A stretch of 64,000 nt of DNA, from positions 2,108,001-2,172,000 of the forward strand of contig OY759511.1 in the NCBI GenBank assembly GCA_963662395.1, written 5' to 3'. Positions 8,716-17,379 of this stretch are shown here, one piece after another. A program made the translations under genes and the position numbers. Source of the DNA: JAPOXR01 sp963662395. Lineage in GTDB: Bacteria; Pseudomonadota; Alphaproteobacteria; Rhodobacterales; Rhodobacteraceae. Each line of letters begins with the position of its first letter. Positions within the stretch are counted from its first letter, which is position 1. Below the pieces are notes generated by a model. It saw only the letters and a program-made list of their open reading frames with translations. It was not told the origin of the DNA and made no database searches.

Positions 8716-9309
8716 ATGCAGGGCGCTGATATGCACAGAGTTTCTCAATCCGGAATTTTCGAGTGGCCTTGGGCTGCTACGAGTGGCCTCGCTATCGTCG
8801 TAGGTGCAGCCGGTGGTGGTGGTGGCGGTGGTGGTGCTCTTTGTCTGGAAGGCTTGAACCTATTTGGTGCGACCGGCGGTGGTGGTGGTGGCGGTGGTGG
8901 TGCAACAATCTTGAAAACCGGTGTACAAGCCCATCAAGCGGCCGGTGGTGATGGGGGTAGTGGTGGTGATGGTGGCGGCCTTGATGACGGGCAACTCGTC
9001 GCCGGAAAGCCCGGCAATGGGTGTCATTTTGGTGATGGTGGCGACGGAGGGATTGGAGCAAATGTGAATCCTGCCGAGGAACAATTGATATCGAATGGCG
9101 GTGATGGTGGTAAGGGATTTCCAGGTGAGACAATCTTTGTAGAACTCCGCGGCCTTTCAAGAGGTGATCAATTCGAAGTTGAGATTGGTCAAGGAGGTGG
9201 CGGTGGCGGTGGCGGTGGCGGTTTCGAGGCCGGGGGTATTGGTTTGGCAGGTGCTGACGGCTTCGTGCTGTTTGTTCCGCTTGGTCACGATGGGGACTCA
9301 GAACAATGA
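8716..9309 (+). CDS. Glycine-rich domain protein coupled to an Xre-RES pair
   Basis: The 197-residue product is dominated by glycine, with runs of eight to nine Gly (around residues 34-41, 56-64 and 157-165) and GGDGG-type repeats. It resembles the glycine-rich domain of phage tail-tip adhesins and bacterial surface proteins: a hydrophobic lead-in (residues 20-31) before the first Gly run, and an FEVEIGQGG...GADGFVLFVPL ending. No signal peptide is evident. The stop codon overlaps the start of the next gene (ATGA), so it is translationally coupled to the antitoxin and toxin genes downstream. The ATG at 8731 is an alternative start. Function is unknown; the coupling is the most informative clue. 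Confidence 0.65.
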   Translation: MQGADMHRVSQSGIFEWPWAATSGLAIVVGAAGGGGGGGGALCLEGLNLFGATGGGGGGGGGATILKTGVQAHQAAGGDGGSGGDGGGLDDGQLVAGKPGNGCHFGDGGDGGIGANVNPAEEQLISNGGDGGKGFPGETIFVELRGLSRGDQFEVEIGQGGGGGGGGGGFEAGGIGLAGADGFVLFVPLGHDGDSEQ

Positions 9310-9959
9310 CCCACGCCAACGCCGGGAACGCAAGTAGACTTGACAATCTCCCTGAAGGTTTTCTTGGCAAATTCAACGTTTCCGGCAATGGGCGTCTTCA
9401 AATTGAGCAAGATGGTCAGTCGCCTATTTCGCGCATGGGGTGGACTTGCCAGATCCCCCGTGGACCAAGGGATAGCGAAGTGGTTCGACTGTCTGGAGTT
9501 CAGAAGGCGCCAACCAATTGCCGGGAGGATTTCGGAAGGGTTCTGGATGCATCAATCCACCCTGATTGGATAGCCCCGGGCGATCGAGGAGAGAAAGGAG
9601 GACGGCTGTCGGGGCCAGTCCAATTCATCCGGAAATTGATGGAGTTCTGGCATCTCGACGATACGGATGTTGTGGCCCTTCTTGGTTTCGATCCGTGGGA
9701 TACCGAGTATGTCACCAAGGCATTGCATGGCGGATGGGAGCTTCCCGGGCGAGATTTCAAGGACAGGATTGCGTATCTTTTCCGTATCCGCAGAACCTTG
9801 TGGTCCCTGTTCCGTGACTTGGAGGTGGAAAACGAGTGGTTGCGAGAGAAACACTCGATGCTGGAGGGGAGATCTCCAATGTCCCTGATGCTGGAGGGGT
9901 CGATGGAGGATCTGTTGTTGGTTGTGGAATATGTCGAAGCCGCGGCCGGAATTCGATAA
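9306..9959 (+). CDS. Antitoxin Xre/MbcA/ParS family
   Basis: The 217-residue protein has a helical Xre-like region (GPVQFIRKLMEFWHLDDT through SLFRDLEVE, about residues 100-175) and the family's C-terminal toxin-binding domain (GRSPMSLMLEGSMEDLLLVV, about 187-207). Such antitoxins neutralise RES-domain toxins and repress their own operon. The gene begins in an ATGA overlap with the glycine-rich gene and ends in a TAATG overlap with the RES gene, giving a tight three-gene unit. The first 80-90 residues are not typical of the family; the in-frame ATG at 9435 may be the ancestral start, because the duplicate copy has an ATG at the same place. The identity of the C-terminal half is solid. Confidence 0.85.
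   Translation: MTHANAGNASRLDNLPEGFLGKFNVSGNGRLQIEQDGQSPISRMGWTCQIPRGPRDSEVVRLSGVQKAPTNCREDFGRVLDASIHPDWIAPGDRGEKGGRLSGPVQFIRKLMEFWHLDDTDVVALLGFDPWDTEYVTKALHGGWELPGRDFKDRIAYLFRIRRTLWSLFRDLEVENEWLREKHSMLEGRSPMSLMLEGSMEDLLLVVEYVEAAAGIR
9604..9829 (+). repeat. Direct repeat, copy 2 (antitoxin core)
   Basis: This partner of 7864-8089 lies inside the intact antitoxin gene and matches at about 98 percent identity. The two copies flank the brnA and glycine-rich genes, so recombination between them would delete 1740 bp. Confidence 0.9.
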
Positions 9960-10606
9960 TGCTTGACGAAATTCGATCCGAAAGAAGCCTTCGCATTGTA
10001 TTTCGCCTATCAAGGGTTACTGCGTATGACGATCAATTTTTCCCGGAAATGGGTTTGGATGACGAGAAGAGTCGCAAGGAAATGTCAGCTTTGTTGATCG
10101 GACGACTCCCGTCCAATCCGATTGAAGAACTGATCGACGAACCATTTCGTCCAAAGAAAAAGCTACGAAACGGGACACGGTTTTCCGATGGATCATTTCC
10201 TGTATTCTACAGTTCCCTGGAGGCAGAGACCGCGGAAGCGGAAGTGGCCTACTGGTTTCGGAAGGTGTTTGCTGGCACGTCAGCCCGAAAACGCACTGCC
10301 TACTATCAAGGATTCCATTGCACATTCGAGGGCCTCGAAAAGGATCTACGGCGCAAGACCATGGATTGGCCGGAATTGGTGCATGAGAAAGACTATTCAT
10401 TCTGCAATCTGCTGGGTGCGGAAGCCAGAGAAAAGGGCATTGATGGCCTGATCGTTCCCTCTGCCCGACACGAAGGGTCAAATGTTCCGATATTCGCACG
10501 ACATGCGATCAACGGTCCCGAATTGGATGGAATTGTGGAAATTACGTATAGTCCCCAGAAGGACCAGATTTCGCTCGTTCATCCGCCTGACAATAACAGC
10601 AGATGA
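9959..10606 (+). CDS. RES-domain toxin
   Basis: The 215-residue protein follows the antitoxin in a one-base stop/start overlap. RES toxins are ADP-ribosyltransferase-like enzymes that deplete NAD+. Features that fit are an N-terminal FRLSRVT strand with the conserved Arg, a GTRFSDGSFPVFYSS core where most relatives have GRWN...YTS, a following Glu-rich helix (EAETAEAEVAYWF), and a late PSARHEGSNVPIFAR stretch matching the conserved Ser/Arg region. The core motif is somewhat divergent, but the gene is intact and its order (antitoxin then toxin) is the normal one. I start at the ATG at 9959 because the frame upstream overlaps the antitoxin. Confidence 0.82.
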   Translation: MLDEIRSERSLRIVFRLSRVTAYDDQFFPEMGLDDEKSRKEMSALLIGRLPSNPIEELIDEPFRPKKKLRNGTRFSDGSFPVFYSSLEAETAEAEVAYWFRKVFAGTSARKRTAYYQGFHCTFEGLEKDLRRKTMDWPELVHEKDYSFCNLLGAEAREKGIDGLIVPSARHEGSNVPIFARHAINGPELDGIVEITYSPQKDQISLVHPPDNNSR

Positions 10607-10802
10607 TGACAGTTGCTCATTGGGCTTCACGTCGACCCTATTGGCCACCAATTGATTCGTAGCCGGACCGGAGGGGCGGGCGCCTGCCTGTATAGCTGCT
10701 GGCCATCCAGTTCCCACTGCTCCGCCGTGTCCTCCACGTCTGTCCTCGATCGAAAATTGGCATCTCGATCAGGAACCCCTGCCTTCAGTTCGGTGAATCC
10801 GG

Positions 10803-11786
10803 TCATTCGGCAACAGTTGCCAGAAGATTCACGACAAGATGGATAATCAGATCCTTGTTGGTCGATGCGCTCTCAGCGGTCAGCAGGACAAGCGTGGTCA
10901 AGGCGCTGGCGTCGAGATGATGCGAGTTGTCCTCCTGTGCAACGTAGAGCAACAACAGGAGAGCGCCAATACGCTTGTTTCCATCGGTGAATGGGTGATT
11001 CTTGACGACGAAGTAGGGCAGATGAACTGCCTTCTCCTCCCGGCTGCGGTAGACCGACTCGCCGAACATGGTCTGCTCGATATTCACGAGAATGGCTTTC
11101 AGCGCATCGCTCATTGCCGAAACGTTATGACGCCTCACCTATTTGCCTCCAGGTCGCGTTGGAACTCGTCGATTGCACTCACGGCGTGCGCATAATTCAG
11201 CGCTTCGGTGGCAGGCCTGGCGCTGGATGGAGCAGACAGGCGATTCTCGTCGTATTCGAGTAGCAGGCGCCAGTATAGGCGTTGATAATGTGCAGCACGG
11301 CGCGTCCGGTCTTGTCCACGAGCGCCTGATTCCCAAGTGTACGGGCGAGCAACTCCAGGGCCTGCCTGGCCTCGTCGAGGCTGCGCTCCGCAAGCCGCTG
11401 TTCGTTCAGCGTGCAGCCACGCTCGAGATGCTGGCGCAAGGTCTGAGTGGCCCAGATTCGGAATTGCGTTCCACGCAATGACTCTACCCGGTAGCCGACC
11501 GATATGATGACATCCAGATCATGATGATCGACATCTCGCGTGACCTCGCGCCCACCCTCGGATTGAACCTGTGCAAGTCTTGCACGGGTTGTCTCAGGGG
11601 TGAACTCTCCATCTCGGAAATCGTTGTGGACATGCCGGAAGATCACGGATCGATCTCGCCCGAACAGATCCGTCATTTGCTGTCGCGTCAGCCATACCGT
11701 GTCCTGATCAAAGCGCACATCCAGACGCAAACCGCCATCAGGGGGACCTCGCCACCGGGAATCGTTGGAACTGTGTCTGTACTCAT
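10803..11786 (-). pseudogene. RhuM-Fic family protein, broken by frameshifts
   Basis: An ancestral protein of about 330 residues can be pieced together from three frames. The start is the ATG at 11786 with AGGGAG upstream. A shift in the G-run at 11741-11745 leads into the RhuM part (LDVRFDQDTVWLTRQQM...). A second shift near 11277 splits ...HIINAYT from YWRLLLEYDENRL. A third break near 11140 separates a frame ending LEANR from the Fic part, which carries the core motif HPFTDGNKRIG. Fic domains AMPylate or otherwise modify proteins; RhuM-Fic genes are often found inside type I restriction loci. The C-terminal Fic piece could still be made from a GTG at 11138. Confidence 0.75.
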
Positions 11787-11819
11787 CGCAAGCTCCCTGA
11801 ATCTGCTGACCCTGGCATT

Positions 11820-11970
11820 TCAAGAGACGACCCGGACCGCCTTCTCGGCAGCCCGAAGACGGAAGTCTCCGGACAAGAACCTGGGCAGAAGGAGGTCAAT
11901 GGTCTGGGCGAGGGCTCGGGTCCCTGGCGCATTCGAGATAGCAGGTTCTTCGAGCGGGTCGCTTTCCGAC
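11820..11970 (-). pseudogene. hsdS: C-terminal remnant of a type I restriction specificity subunit (HsdS)
   Basis: The reverse frame ending at 11820 reads ...TRALAQTIDLLLPRFLSGDFRLRAAEKAV and then stops. The LLLPRFLSGDFR segment matches the usual HsdS C-terminus (a long helix followed by LLPKLLSGEIRV). It lies directly upstream of the RhuM-Fic pseudogene, a common arrangement in type I restriction loci. The rest of hsdS, and hsdM and hsdR, are absent. The match is short, so confidence is moderate. Confidence 0.55.
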
Positions 11971-12317
11971 CAGGAATGGCCGGGCACTCATCGGAGAGGC
12001 AACTTGTCATGATCCTCTTGCCATCGCGATCGCGCCAAATGACCGTGCGGGCATTCGCATTCCGTAGCCATTGCCCGATCGCTGATGGAAATGGCCGGCC
12101 TTCGTTGGTCATGCGAATACGGGTTTGGGACTGCTGGCACGCGATGATTCCCGTGGAAAACTCCGCTGTTGCCAAAGTGCTTCCCCATCACCATTCCTGA
12201 TTTGGCAACGCCGTCGCCATGTGTCGCGACCTGACTGCCTGGCATCCCGTCCGGAACCCGGCGATCGTGGCGTCGCCTGTTTGCGGCACCAGCCCGACAC
12301 CCCAGGCCCATCGCTTT
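11971..12317. other. Gene-free stretch with a dispersed repeat
   Basis: No gene is recognised. The segment at about 12153-12230 holds a repeat also found in inverted orientation at about 56955-57037, including a 21-bp exact match (12153-12173). Within it GTTGCCAAA (12168-12176) and TTTGGCAAC (12201-12209) form a perfect 9-bp inverted repeat with a 24-bp spacer. It may be a transposon end or a small mobile intergenic repeat. Confidence 0.5.
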
Positions 12318-13406
12318 TCAGATCCTCCCGCCTTCCGGCAGGAGCCCGGCGGACCTGAAAAGCTCCAGGGTGAACCGGTCATCCCGTCCGGCCCGTTTCG
12401 GCTTGCGGCGCATGGATTCGGCCGACTTGCCTGCCGTCACCGGTGCCGGGTCGAGGGCCGGCCGGCGCATGAGTGCCGGCCTCTCCGGTCCGCGGCCGGT
12501 CCGGTTTCGGAGGTTGTCCCCGTTCATGGTCACGTCCGGGATCCGATGGAGGGAATTCTCCACTCGCCGATGCGCTCCCGCACCCCGGAGGAGAGGCTCC
12601 GGATCGGGCTTCCTGCTCATGAGGAAACAGCGGGCCCGGGTGCTTCTCTCCCCCCCGATCTCCCGGGTGGCGGTGATCGGCCGGGCGGCCTGCAGGATGC
12701 AGATCCCGGAGCCTGCCGGCATCGTGGCGGATGGTGCCCTGGCGGATCCCGCTCCTGCCATGGGCCTTCTCCACATGTTCCCCGGAGCCCCTGATGTCTT
12801 CGGCTCTCTGCGGATCCGCCACGTGAAGCCGGACATCGCCCTCCGGGGTCTCCCGGTTGCCCTTGAGCGCCGGGATGCAGCCGCCGCCGCGCGCCGTGAC
12901 CCATCCGGCGGCCTGCCGCTGCACGTGCATGGCATCGGTGGCCGCCATCCGTCCCCTGATGCCGGGCATCTCCGGAAGGGCCGGAATGGCGGTGATCTCG
13001 CGGGCTTCCTGCCTGCCGCCACCCGGGCAGGGACCGGCCTCGCATCGGTGGCGAAGGCGTGCACCGGATGAGGGGAAGGCGCGCCGAGGCACGGGCAAGG
13101 GAGCGGCGCCGGGCCTTGCCGCCGATGGCGATGATGTCATCGGGAGGCAGCATGCAACGCTTCCGGGTGGGTGCTGCCCGCGGGATCGGAGGCGGCATCA
13201 CGGCTCGGGATGCCATGTTCCGGCGCCATGAACCGGCGCGGGAAGCCCTCCCTGATCCTGCCGTGATCCGACATGTCGGTGCGGGCCCCGCCTCCCGAAA
13301 TGATGCATGGAAGGGCGATCACGGGCATTTCGTGAAGATCATGGCGGGTGGCGCCCATGCGTCGAGGATCCGGTATCTCCCCGAAAATATCGGAAAGATC
13401 CTGCAT
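12318..13406 (-). pseudogene. ISAs1-family transposase relic
   Basis: Pieces of an ISAs1-type DDE transposase appear in three reverse frames. The N-terminal piece from 13406 reads MQDLSDIFGEIPDPRR and then GIPSRD, matching the associated N-terminal domain. Next come DDIIAIGGKARRRS (catalytic Asp region), EITAIPALPEM, TDAMHVQRQ and IPALKGNRE in other frames, then VENSLHRIPDVTMNGDN near the C-terminus (IENxLHWxxDVxFxED in active enzymes). At least two frameshifts are needed to join them, and several conserved residues are altered. I did not find clear terminal inverted repeats. This marks the right end of accessory island 1. Confidence 0.78.
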
Positions 13407-13584
13407 CGGTCTGCCTCATGGTGTTTTCCTGACCCGTCATGAGACAGGACCGGCGGAAATGAAAATTCAAGATTTCAAAAGCGATTGCCCTGCCCGACAC
13501 CGTGTGTCGGCTTGCCGGGTGCCCGTAAAGGCGGTTATGACACCCGCCGGGCGGCAGATTTCAATTTCAGGCAGGATGGCGGAC

Positions 13585-14673
13585 ATGGCTGAACCAAGCG
13601 GCGGCAAGGTCGCCCTGATTACCGGTGTGACCGGACAGGATGGTGCGCTCCTGTCGGAGTTTCTGCTTGGCAAGGGCTACGAGGTCCATGGCATCAAGCG
13701 GCGGACATCGCTGTTCAACACGGCCCGGATCGATCACCTCATGGAGGGAGAGCATGGCCGCTCCGGCCAATTCGTGCTGCATCACGGCGACATGACCGAC
13801 AGCTCGAGCCTGACCCGCATCATCCAGTTGACCACGCCGGACGAGGTCTACAACCTGGCTGCCCAGAGCCATGTCTCGGTATCCTTCGAGGAGCCCGAAT
13901 ACACCGCCAACTCCGATGCCCTGGGCACGCTGCGCCTGCTGGAGGCGATCAGGTTCCTCGGTCTCGGAGACCGGACCCGATTCTACCAGGCATCGACATC
14001 GGAGTTGTTCGGCAAGACAGGCGAGACACCGCAGAGCGAGACCACCGGCTTCCATCCCCGCTCCCCCTACGGAGTGGCCAAGCTCTATGCCCACTGGATC
14101 ACCGTCAACTACCGCGAGGCCTATGGCTTCTTTGCCTGCAACGGCATTCTCTTCAACCATGAAAGTCCGATTCGGGGCGAGACCTTCGTCACCCGCAAGA
14201 TCACCCGTGCCCTCTCCCGGATCAAACTCGGAATGGAGGACGAATTGCGTCTCGGCAATCTGGATGCCCTGCGCGACTGGGGCCATGCCGGCGACTATGT
14301 CGAGATGCAGTGGCTGATGCTGCAACAGGACCAGCCCGACGATTACGTGATCGCGACCGGGGAGCAGCATTCGGTCCGGGATTTCGTGTGCGCAACCGCC
14401 GATGTCCTCGGAATGGAAATCACATTCGACGGAGAGGGGCTCGACGAGGTCGGCCGCGATGGGCAGGGAAGGCCGGTTGTCATCGTCGATCCCCGTTATT
14501 TCCGCCCCTCCGAGGTCGACTCTCTTCTCGGCGATGCCGACAAGGCGAGACGAAGGCTTGGATGGAGGCCGAGGGTCGGATTCGAGGAGTTGGTCCGGGA
14601 GATGGCCTGTGCCGACCTGGCCCTGGCCGAGGCCGAACTGGCAATGCACAACCGCCATCGGCAGGGCTGCTGA
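13585..14673 (+). CDS. gmd: GDP-mannose 4,6-dehydratase
   Basis: The 362-residue cytoplasmic enzyme of the extended SDR family converts GDP-mannose to GDP-4-keto-6-deoxy-mannose. The nucleotide-binding GVTGQDG lies near residues 14-20. The catalytic motifs STSELFG and SPYGVAKLYAHW (YxxxK) and the NHESPIRGETFVTRK segment are all present. The frame is open back to 13348, but the domain starts at about 13585, where AGGA lies eight bases upstream; the ATG at 13576 is an alternative. It overlaps the next gene, a GDP-fucose synthase, in a TGATG junction. The pair supplies GDP-L-fucose for surface polysaccharide, but no glycosyltransferase is in view. Confidence 0.93.
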   Translation: MAEPSGGKVALITGVTGQDGALLSEFLLGKGYEVHGIKRRTSLFNTARIDHLMEGEHGRSGQFVLHHGDMTDSSSLTRIIQLTTPDEVYNLAAQSHVSVSFEEPEYTANSDALGTLRLLEAIRFLGLGDRTRFYQASTSELFGKTGETPQSETTGFHPRSPYGVAKLYAHWITVNYREAYGFFACNGILFNHESPIRGETFVTRKITRALSRIKLGMEDELRLGNLDALRDWGHAGDYVEMQWLMLQQDQPDDYVIATGEQHSVRDFVCATADVLGMEITFDGEGLDEVGRDGQGRPVVIVDPRYFRPSEVDSLLGDADKARRRLGWRPRVGFEELVREMACADLALAEAELAMHNRHRQGC

Positions 14674-15602
14674 TGTCCCGGGTCCTGATCACCGGTGGTG
14701 GTGGCATGGTTGGCCGAAACCTGGCCGCGCACCCTGCCGCCGCCTCGCATGAAGTCTTTGCTCCCGGTCGCTCCGGGCTGGATCTTTCCGATATGGGGGC
14801 ATGCTTGGCGGTGATCTCGGAGTTCCGCCCCGACCTGATCATCCATGCAGCCGGCAGGGTCGGTGGCATCCTGGCCAATGCCGCCAACCAAGCCGGCTTT
14901 CTTGTCGACAATCTCGATATCGGCCGCAATATCGTGCTGGCCGCCCGCCGGTCAGGCGTTCCCCGCCTGCTCAATCTCGGCTCATCCTGCATGTATCCGC
15001 GCCAGGCACCCATCCCGATCGTCGAGGAGAGCATTCTCTCCGGGCCGCTGGAGCCGACCAATGAAGGCTATGCCCTGGCCAAGATCATGGTGGCCCGGCT
15101 TTGCGATTTCATCAGCGAATCGGACGGGTTGTGCTATCGAACCGCCATTCCCTGCAACCTCTACGGCCCCCATGACAAGTTCGGCCTCGAGGTCTCGCAC
15201 ATGCTGCCCGGGATCATCAACAAGGTGCATCACGCCCGCACGGCAGGCCTGTCCACGGTCGAGATCTGGGGTGATGGCACTGCCCGCCGCGAATTCATGT
15301 ATGCCGCCGATTTGGCGGAGGCGCTGTGGCACCTCTCGGGCCGGTTGGAAGAGATTCCGGGAATGATCAATCTCGGCATGGGCCGCGACCGGAGCGTCCT
15401 GGACTACTACGAGGCGGTGGCCGATGTGATCGGTTGGCAGGGCAGGTTCACCTTCGATCTGGACCGCCCGGTCGGAATGCAGCGAAAGCTTGTCGACACC
15501 AGGCGGCAGGAGGCGCTCGGATGGTCCCCCTCGACCTCGCTCAGGGATGGCATCGCCCTGACCTACGAGTATTACCTGGGCCTTCCGGACTCGAGAAAGT
15601 AG
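14673..15602 (+). CDS. fcl: GDP-L-fucose synthase
   Basis: The 309-residue SDR enzyme performs the epimerase and reductase steps that turn GDP-4-keto-6-deoxy-mannose into GDP-L-fucose. It starts with a dinucleotide-binding loop, ITGGGGMVG (residues 6-14). It also contains SSCMYPRQAPIP and NEGYALAKI with the YxxxK pair, as well as CNLYGPHDKF. All match the Fcl/WcaG family. The ATG overlaps the gmd stop codon, so the two are coupled. Length is normal. Identity is firm. Confidence 0.93.
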   Translation: MSRVLITGGGGMVGRNLAAHPAAASHEVFAPGRSGLDLSDMGACLAVISEFRPDLIIHAAGRVGGILANAANQAGFLVDNLDIGRNIVLAARRSGVPRLLNLGSSCMYPRQAPIPIVEESILSGPLEPTNEGYALAKIMVARLCDFISESDGLCYRTAIPCNLYGPHDKFGLEVSHMLPGIINKVHHARTAGLSTVEIWGDGTARREFMYAADLAEALWHLSGRLEEIPGMINLGMGRDRSVLDYYEAVADVIGWQGRFTFDLDRPVGMQRKLVDTRRQEALGWSPSTSLRDGIALTYEYYLGLPDSRK

Positions 15603-15703
15603 GCAGCAGTGGCTGGACTGCCTGACGATGACTGCCATCGTCGCCTGTCATGGCCCGTACAATTCCTGTAATGTCGATGCCGACAGTTGCTGACGGGTGA
15701 AAG

Positions 15704-16510
15704 ATGCCACAATTGCTGCGAAGGCCCGCCGGACAAGGTGGGAAAATTCACGATATCTCGCCGCATTCTGCCGGTTGGGGCTATGTCGGGTTCAGCCTTT
15801 TCCGCATGGCGGAAGGAGAGGCTGTGCAGGAACATACTGGAGGCATGGAGGCCATTCTCGTTCTCGTGGAAGGCAGGGCCGAACTGACGGCCGGCCAGAC
15901 CGGGTTTGGCATGCTCGGCGACCGGATGAACGTATTCGAAAAAACCCCGCCGCATGCCGTGTATGTTGCGCCGGATACTGCCTGGACCGCAACGGCGGTC
16001 ACCGGCTGCACGCTCGCCCTGTGCCTGGCGCCGGGAAAGGGCGGACGGCCGAACCAACTGCTCGGCCCGGACGGAATCGTTGCAGCCGAGCGGGGAAAGG
16101 GCAGCAACCGGCGACACATCTTCAACATTGCCATGGAGGACCGGGATGTTGCCGACAGCCTGCTGGTGACCGAAGTGTTCACACCGCATGGCAACTGGTC
16201 ATCCTACCCGCCCCACCGTCATGACGTGGATGACTTCCCCGACATCACCTATCTCGAGGAAACCTATTACCACCGCTTCAATCCTTCGCAGGGTTTCGGC
16301 TTCCAGCGTGTCTTCACCGAGGATGGCAGCCTGGATGAGACGATCTGTGTGCACGACCATGACGTGGTGCTGGTTCCCCGGGGCCACCACCCCTGCGGTG
16401 CACCGTTCGGATACGAGATGTATTACCTGAATGTCATGGCAGGGCCGGTTCGCAAATGGCGCTTCGCCAACCATCCGGACCATGAATGGCTCTACGAGTT
16501 CGAGCCCTGA
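15704..16510 (+). CDS. iolB: 5-deoxy-glucuronate isomerase (IolB), copy 1
   Basis: The 268-residue cupin-fold protein matches IolB, which isomerises 5-deoxy-D-glucuronate to 5-dehydro-2-deoxy-D-gluconate in myo-inositol catabolism. Family features are GNWSSYPPHRHD and EETYYHRFNP with metal-binding His/Glu, and GHHPCGAPFGYEMYYLNVMAG near the end. A GACGGGTGAAAG ribosome site precedes the ATG. It stands alone, about 11 kb from the iolC fusion gene whose substrate it would make, with no other iol gene adjacent. A second, diverged IolB-like protein is encoded at 26629-27471. Confidence 0.9.
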   Translation: MPQLLRRPAGQGGKIHDISPHSAGWGYVGFSLFRMAEGEAVQEHTGGMEAILVLVEGRAELTAGQTGFGMLGDRMNVFEKTPPHAVYVAPDTAWTATAVTGCTLALCLAPGKGGRPNQLLGPDGIVAAERGKGSNRRHIFNIAMEDRDVADSLLVTEVFTPHGNWSSYPPHRHDVDDFPDITYLEETYYHRFNPSQGFGFQRVFTEDGSLDETICVHDHDVVLVPRGHHPCGAPFGYEMYYLNVMAGPVRKWRFANHPDHEWLYEFEP

Positions 16511-16566
16511 TCATCACCTGGAGGTCTGCTGAACCCTGATCGGCAGATGCCGGGGGTCACTGCCGG

Positions 16567-17379
16567 TCAGTCCGGCTCCCGATGCTTGATCGGTGCCCAC
16601 AATTTCCTGTTGGTCAGGTAGAGCAGCACCGACAGCAGGCCGAGCAGCAGGACGGCAACGAAGCCGGTCTGCTTCCGGGCGGTCATTTTCGGCTCGGCCG
16701 CCCATGTCAGGAACGCGGTCACGTCCTTGGCCATTGCGGTCACCGAATTGTCGGCACCGTCCGCAAACTCGACCAGGCCGTCAGAAAGCGGCGGAGCCAT
16801 CGACAGCCAGCCCGAGGCATATGCGGTATTCTCGTACAGGTATGTCCCGGACTCCTCCTTCTCCTCGCCGGTATAGCCGATCAGGATGGATGCCAAGTAT
16901 TCCGGGCCGCCGCCGCCCTTGAATAGCTGGGTGAGGCCGGTTCCCTCCGGCCCGCTGAACCCTGCCCGGGCCTTGACCATCAGCGAGAGATCAGGGGCAT
17001 CGACCGAGTCGTTGGCCGGAAAATTGTCAACCGGACGGGCCGACCGGAAATCCTCCAACTCCTCGTCATAGACATCGAAATTGCTGGCGAATTCCTTGAC
17101 CGCGCCCTCGCTGAGCCCGACCCCTCCATCCTCGGCCAGTGACCTGAATGACACGTAACGCAGCCCGTGGCAGGCGGCGCAGACTTCCTGGTAGACAAGA
17201 AGGCCGCGTTGCAACTGCTGCTGGTCGAACTTGCCGAAGGGGCCCTCGAACGGGAAATCGAAATCCTCCACGTGACCGCCGCCGCCAGCCGCAACCACCG
17301 GCCCTGCTGCTACCGCCAGAACACCAGCCAGGAACAGCGCTGGAACACACCTTGTCATCATCCTTGCCAGGTTCCTCAT
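16567..17379 (-). CDS. petC: Cytochrome c1 of the bc1 complex
   Basis: The 270-residue protein has an N-terminal signal sequence (about residues 1-31), the heme c site CAACH at 67-71, the sixth-ligand region LSMAPPLSD, and a C-terminal membrane anchor (about 243-258) followed by a short positively charged tail. It is the periplasm-facing, membrane-anchored subunit that takes electrons from the Rieske protein. It overlaps the cytochrome b gene by four bases and is the last gene of petABC. Length and features are normal for alphaproteobacteria. Confidence 0.95.
   Translation of the reverse strand: MRNLARMMTRCVPALFLAGVLAVAAGPVVAAGGGGHVEDFDFPFEGPFGKFDQQQLQRGLLVYQEVCAACHGLRYVSFRSLAEDGGVGLSEGAVKEFASNFDVYDEELEDFRSARPVDNFPANDSVDAPDLSLMVKARAGFSGPEGTGLTQLFKGGGGPEYLASILIGYTGEEKEESGTYLYENTAYASGWLSMAPPLSDGLVEFADGADNSVTAMAKDVTAFLTWAAEPKMTARKQTGFVAVLLLGLLSVLLYLTNRKLWAPIKHREPD

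Noticed and set aside
8810..9230. Repetitive GGT/GGC tracts resembling a tandem-repeat or CRISPR-like array
   Set aside because: The repeats are codon-level polyglycine in an open frame, with no spacer-repeat periodicity.
8792..9388. A His-rich minus-strand frame of 198 residues
   Set aside because: It is the reverse complement of the polyglycine codons (GGT/GGC read as ACC/GCC/CAC) and has no independent support.
10803..11138. A separate intact Fic gene starting at the GTG at 11138 (GTGA overlap)
   Set aside because: The upstream RhuM frame continues the same ancestral protein, and other frameshifts are needed anyway. The overlap looks accidental, although the fragment may still be expressed.
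12219..13231. Overlapping plus-strand frames of up to 230 residues
   Set aside because: The minus strand carries ISAs1-type transposase motifs in the right order, so the plus frames are shadows of that relic.
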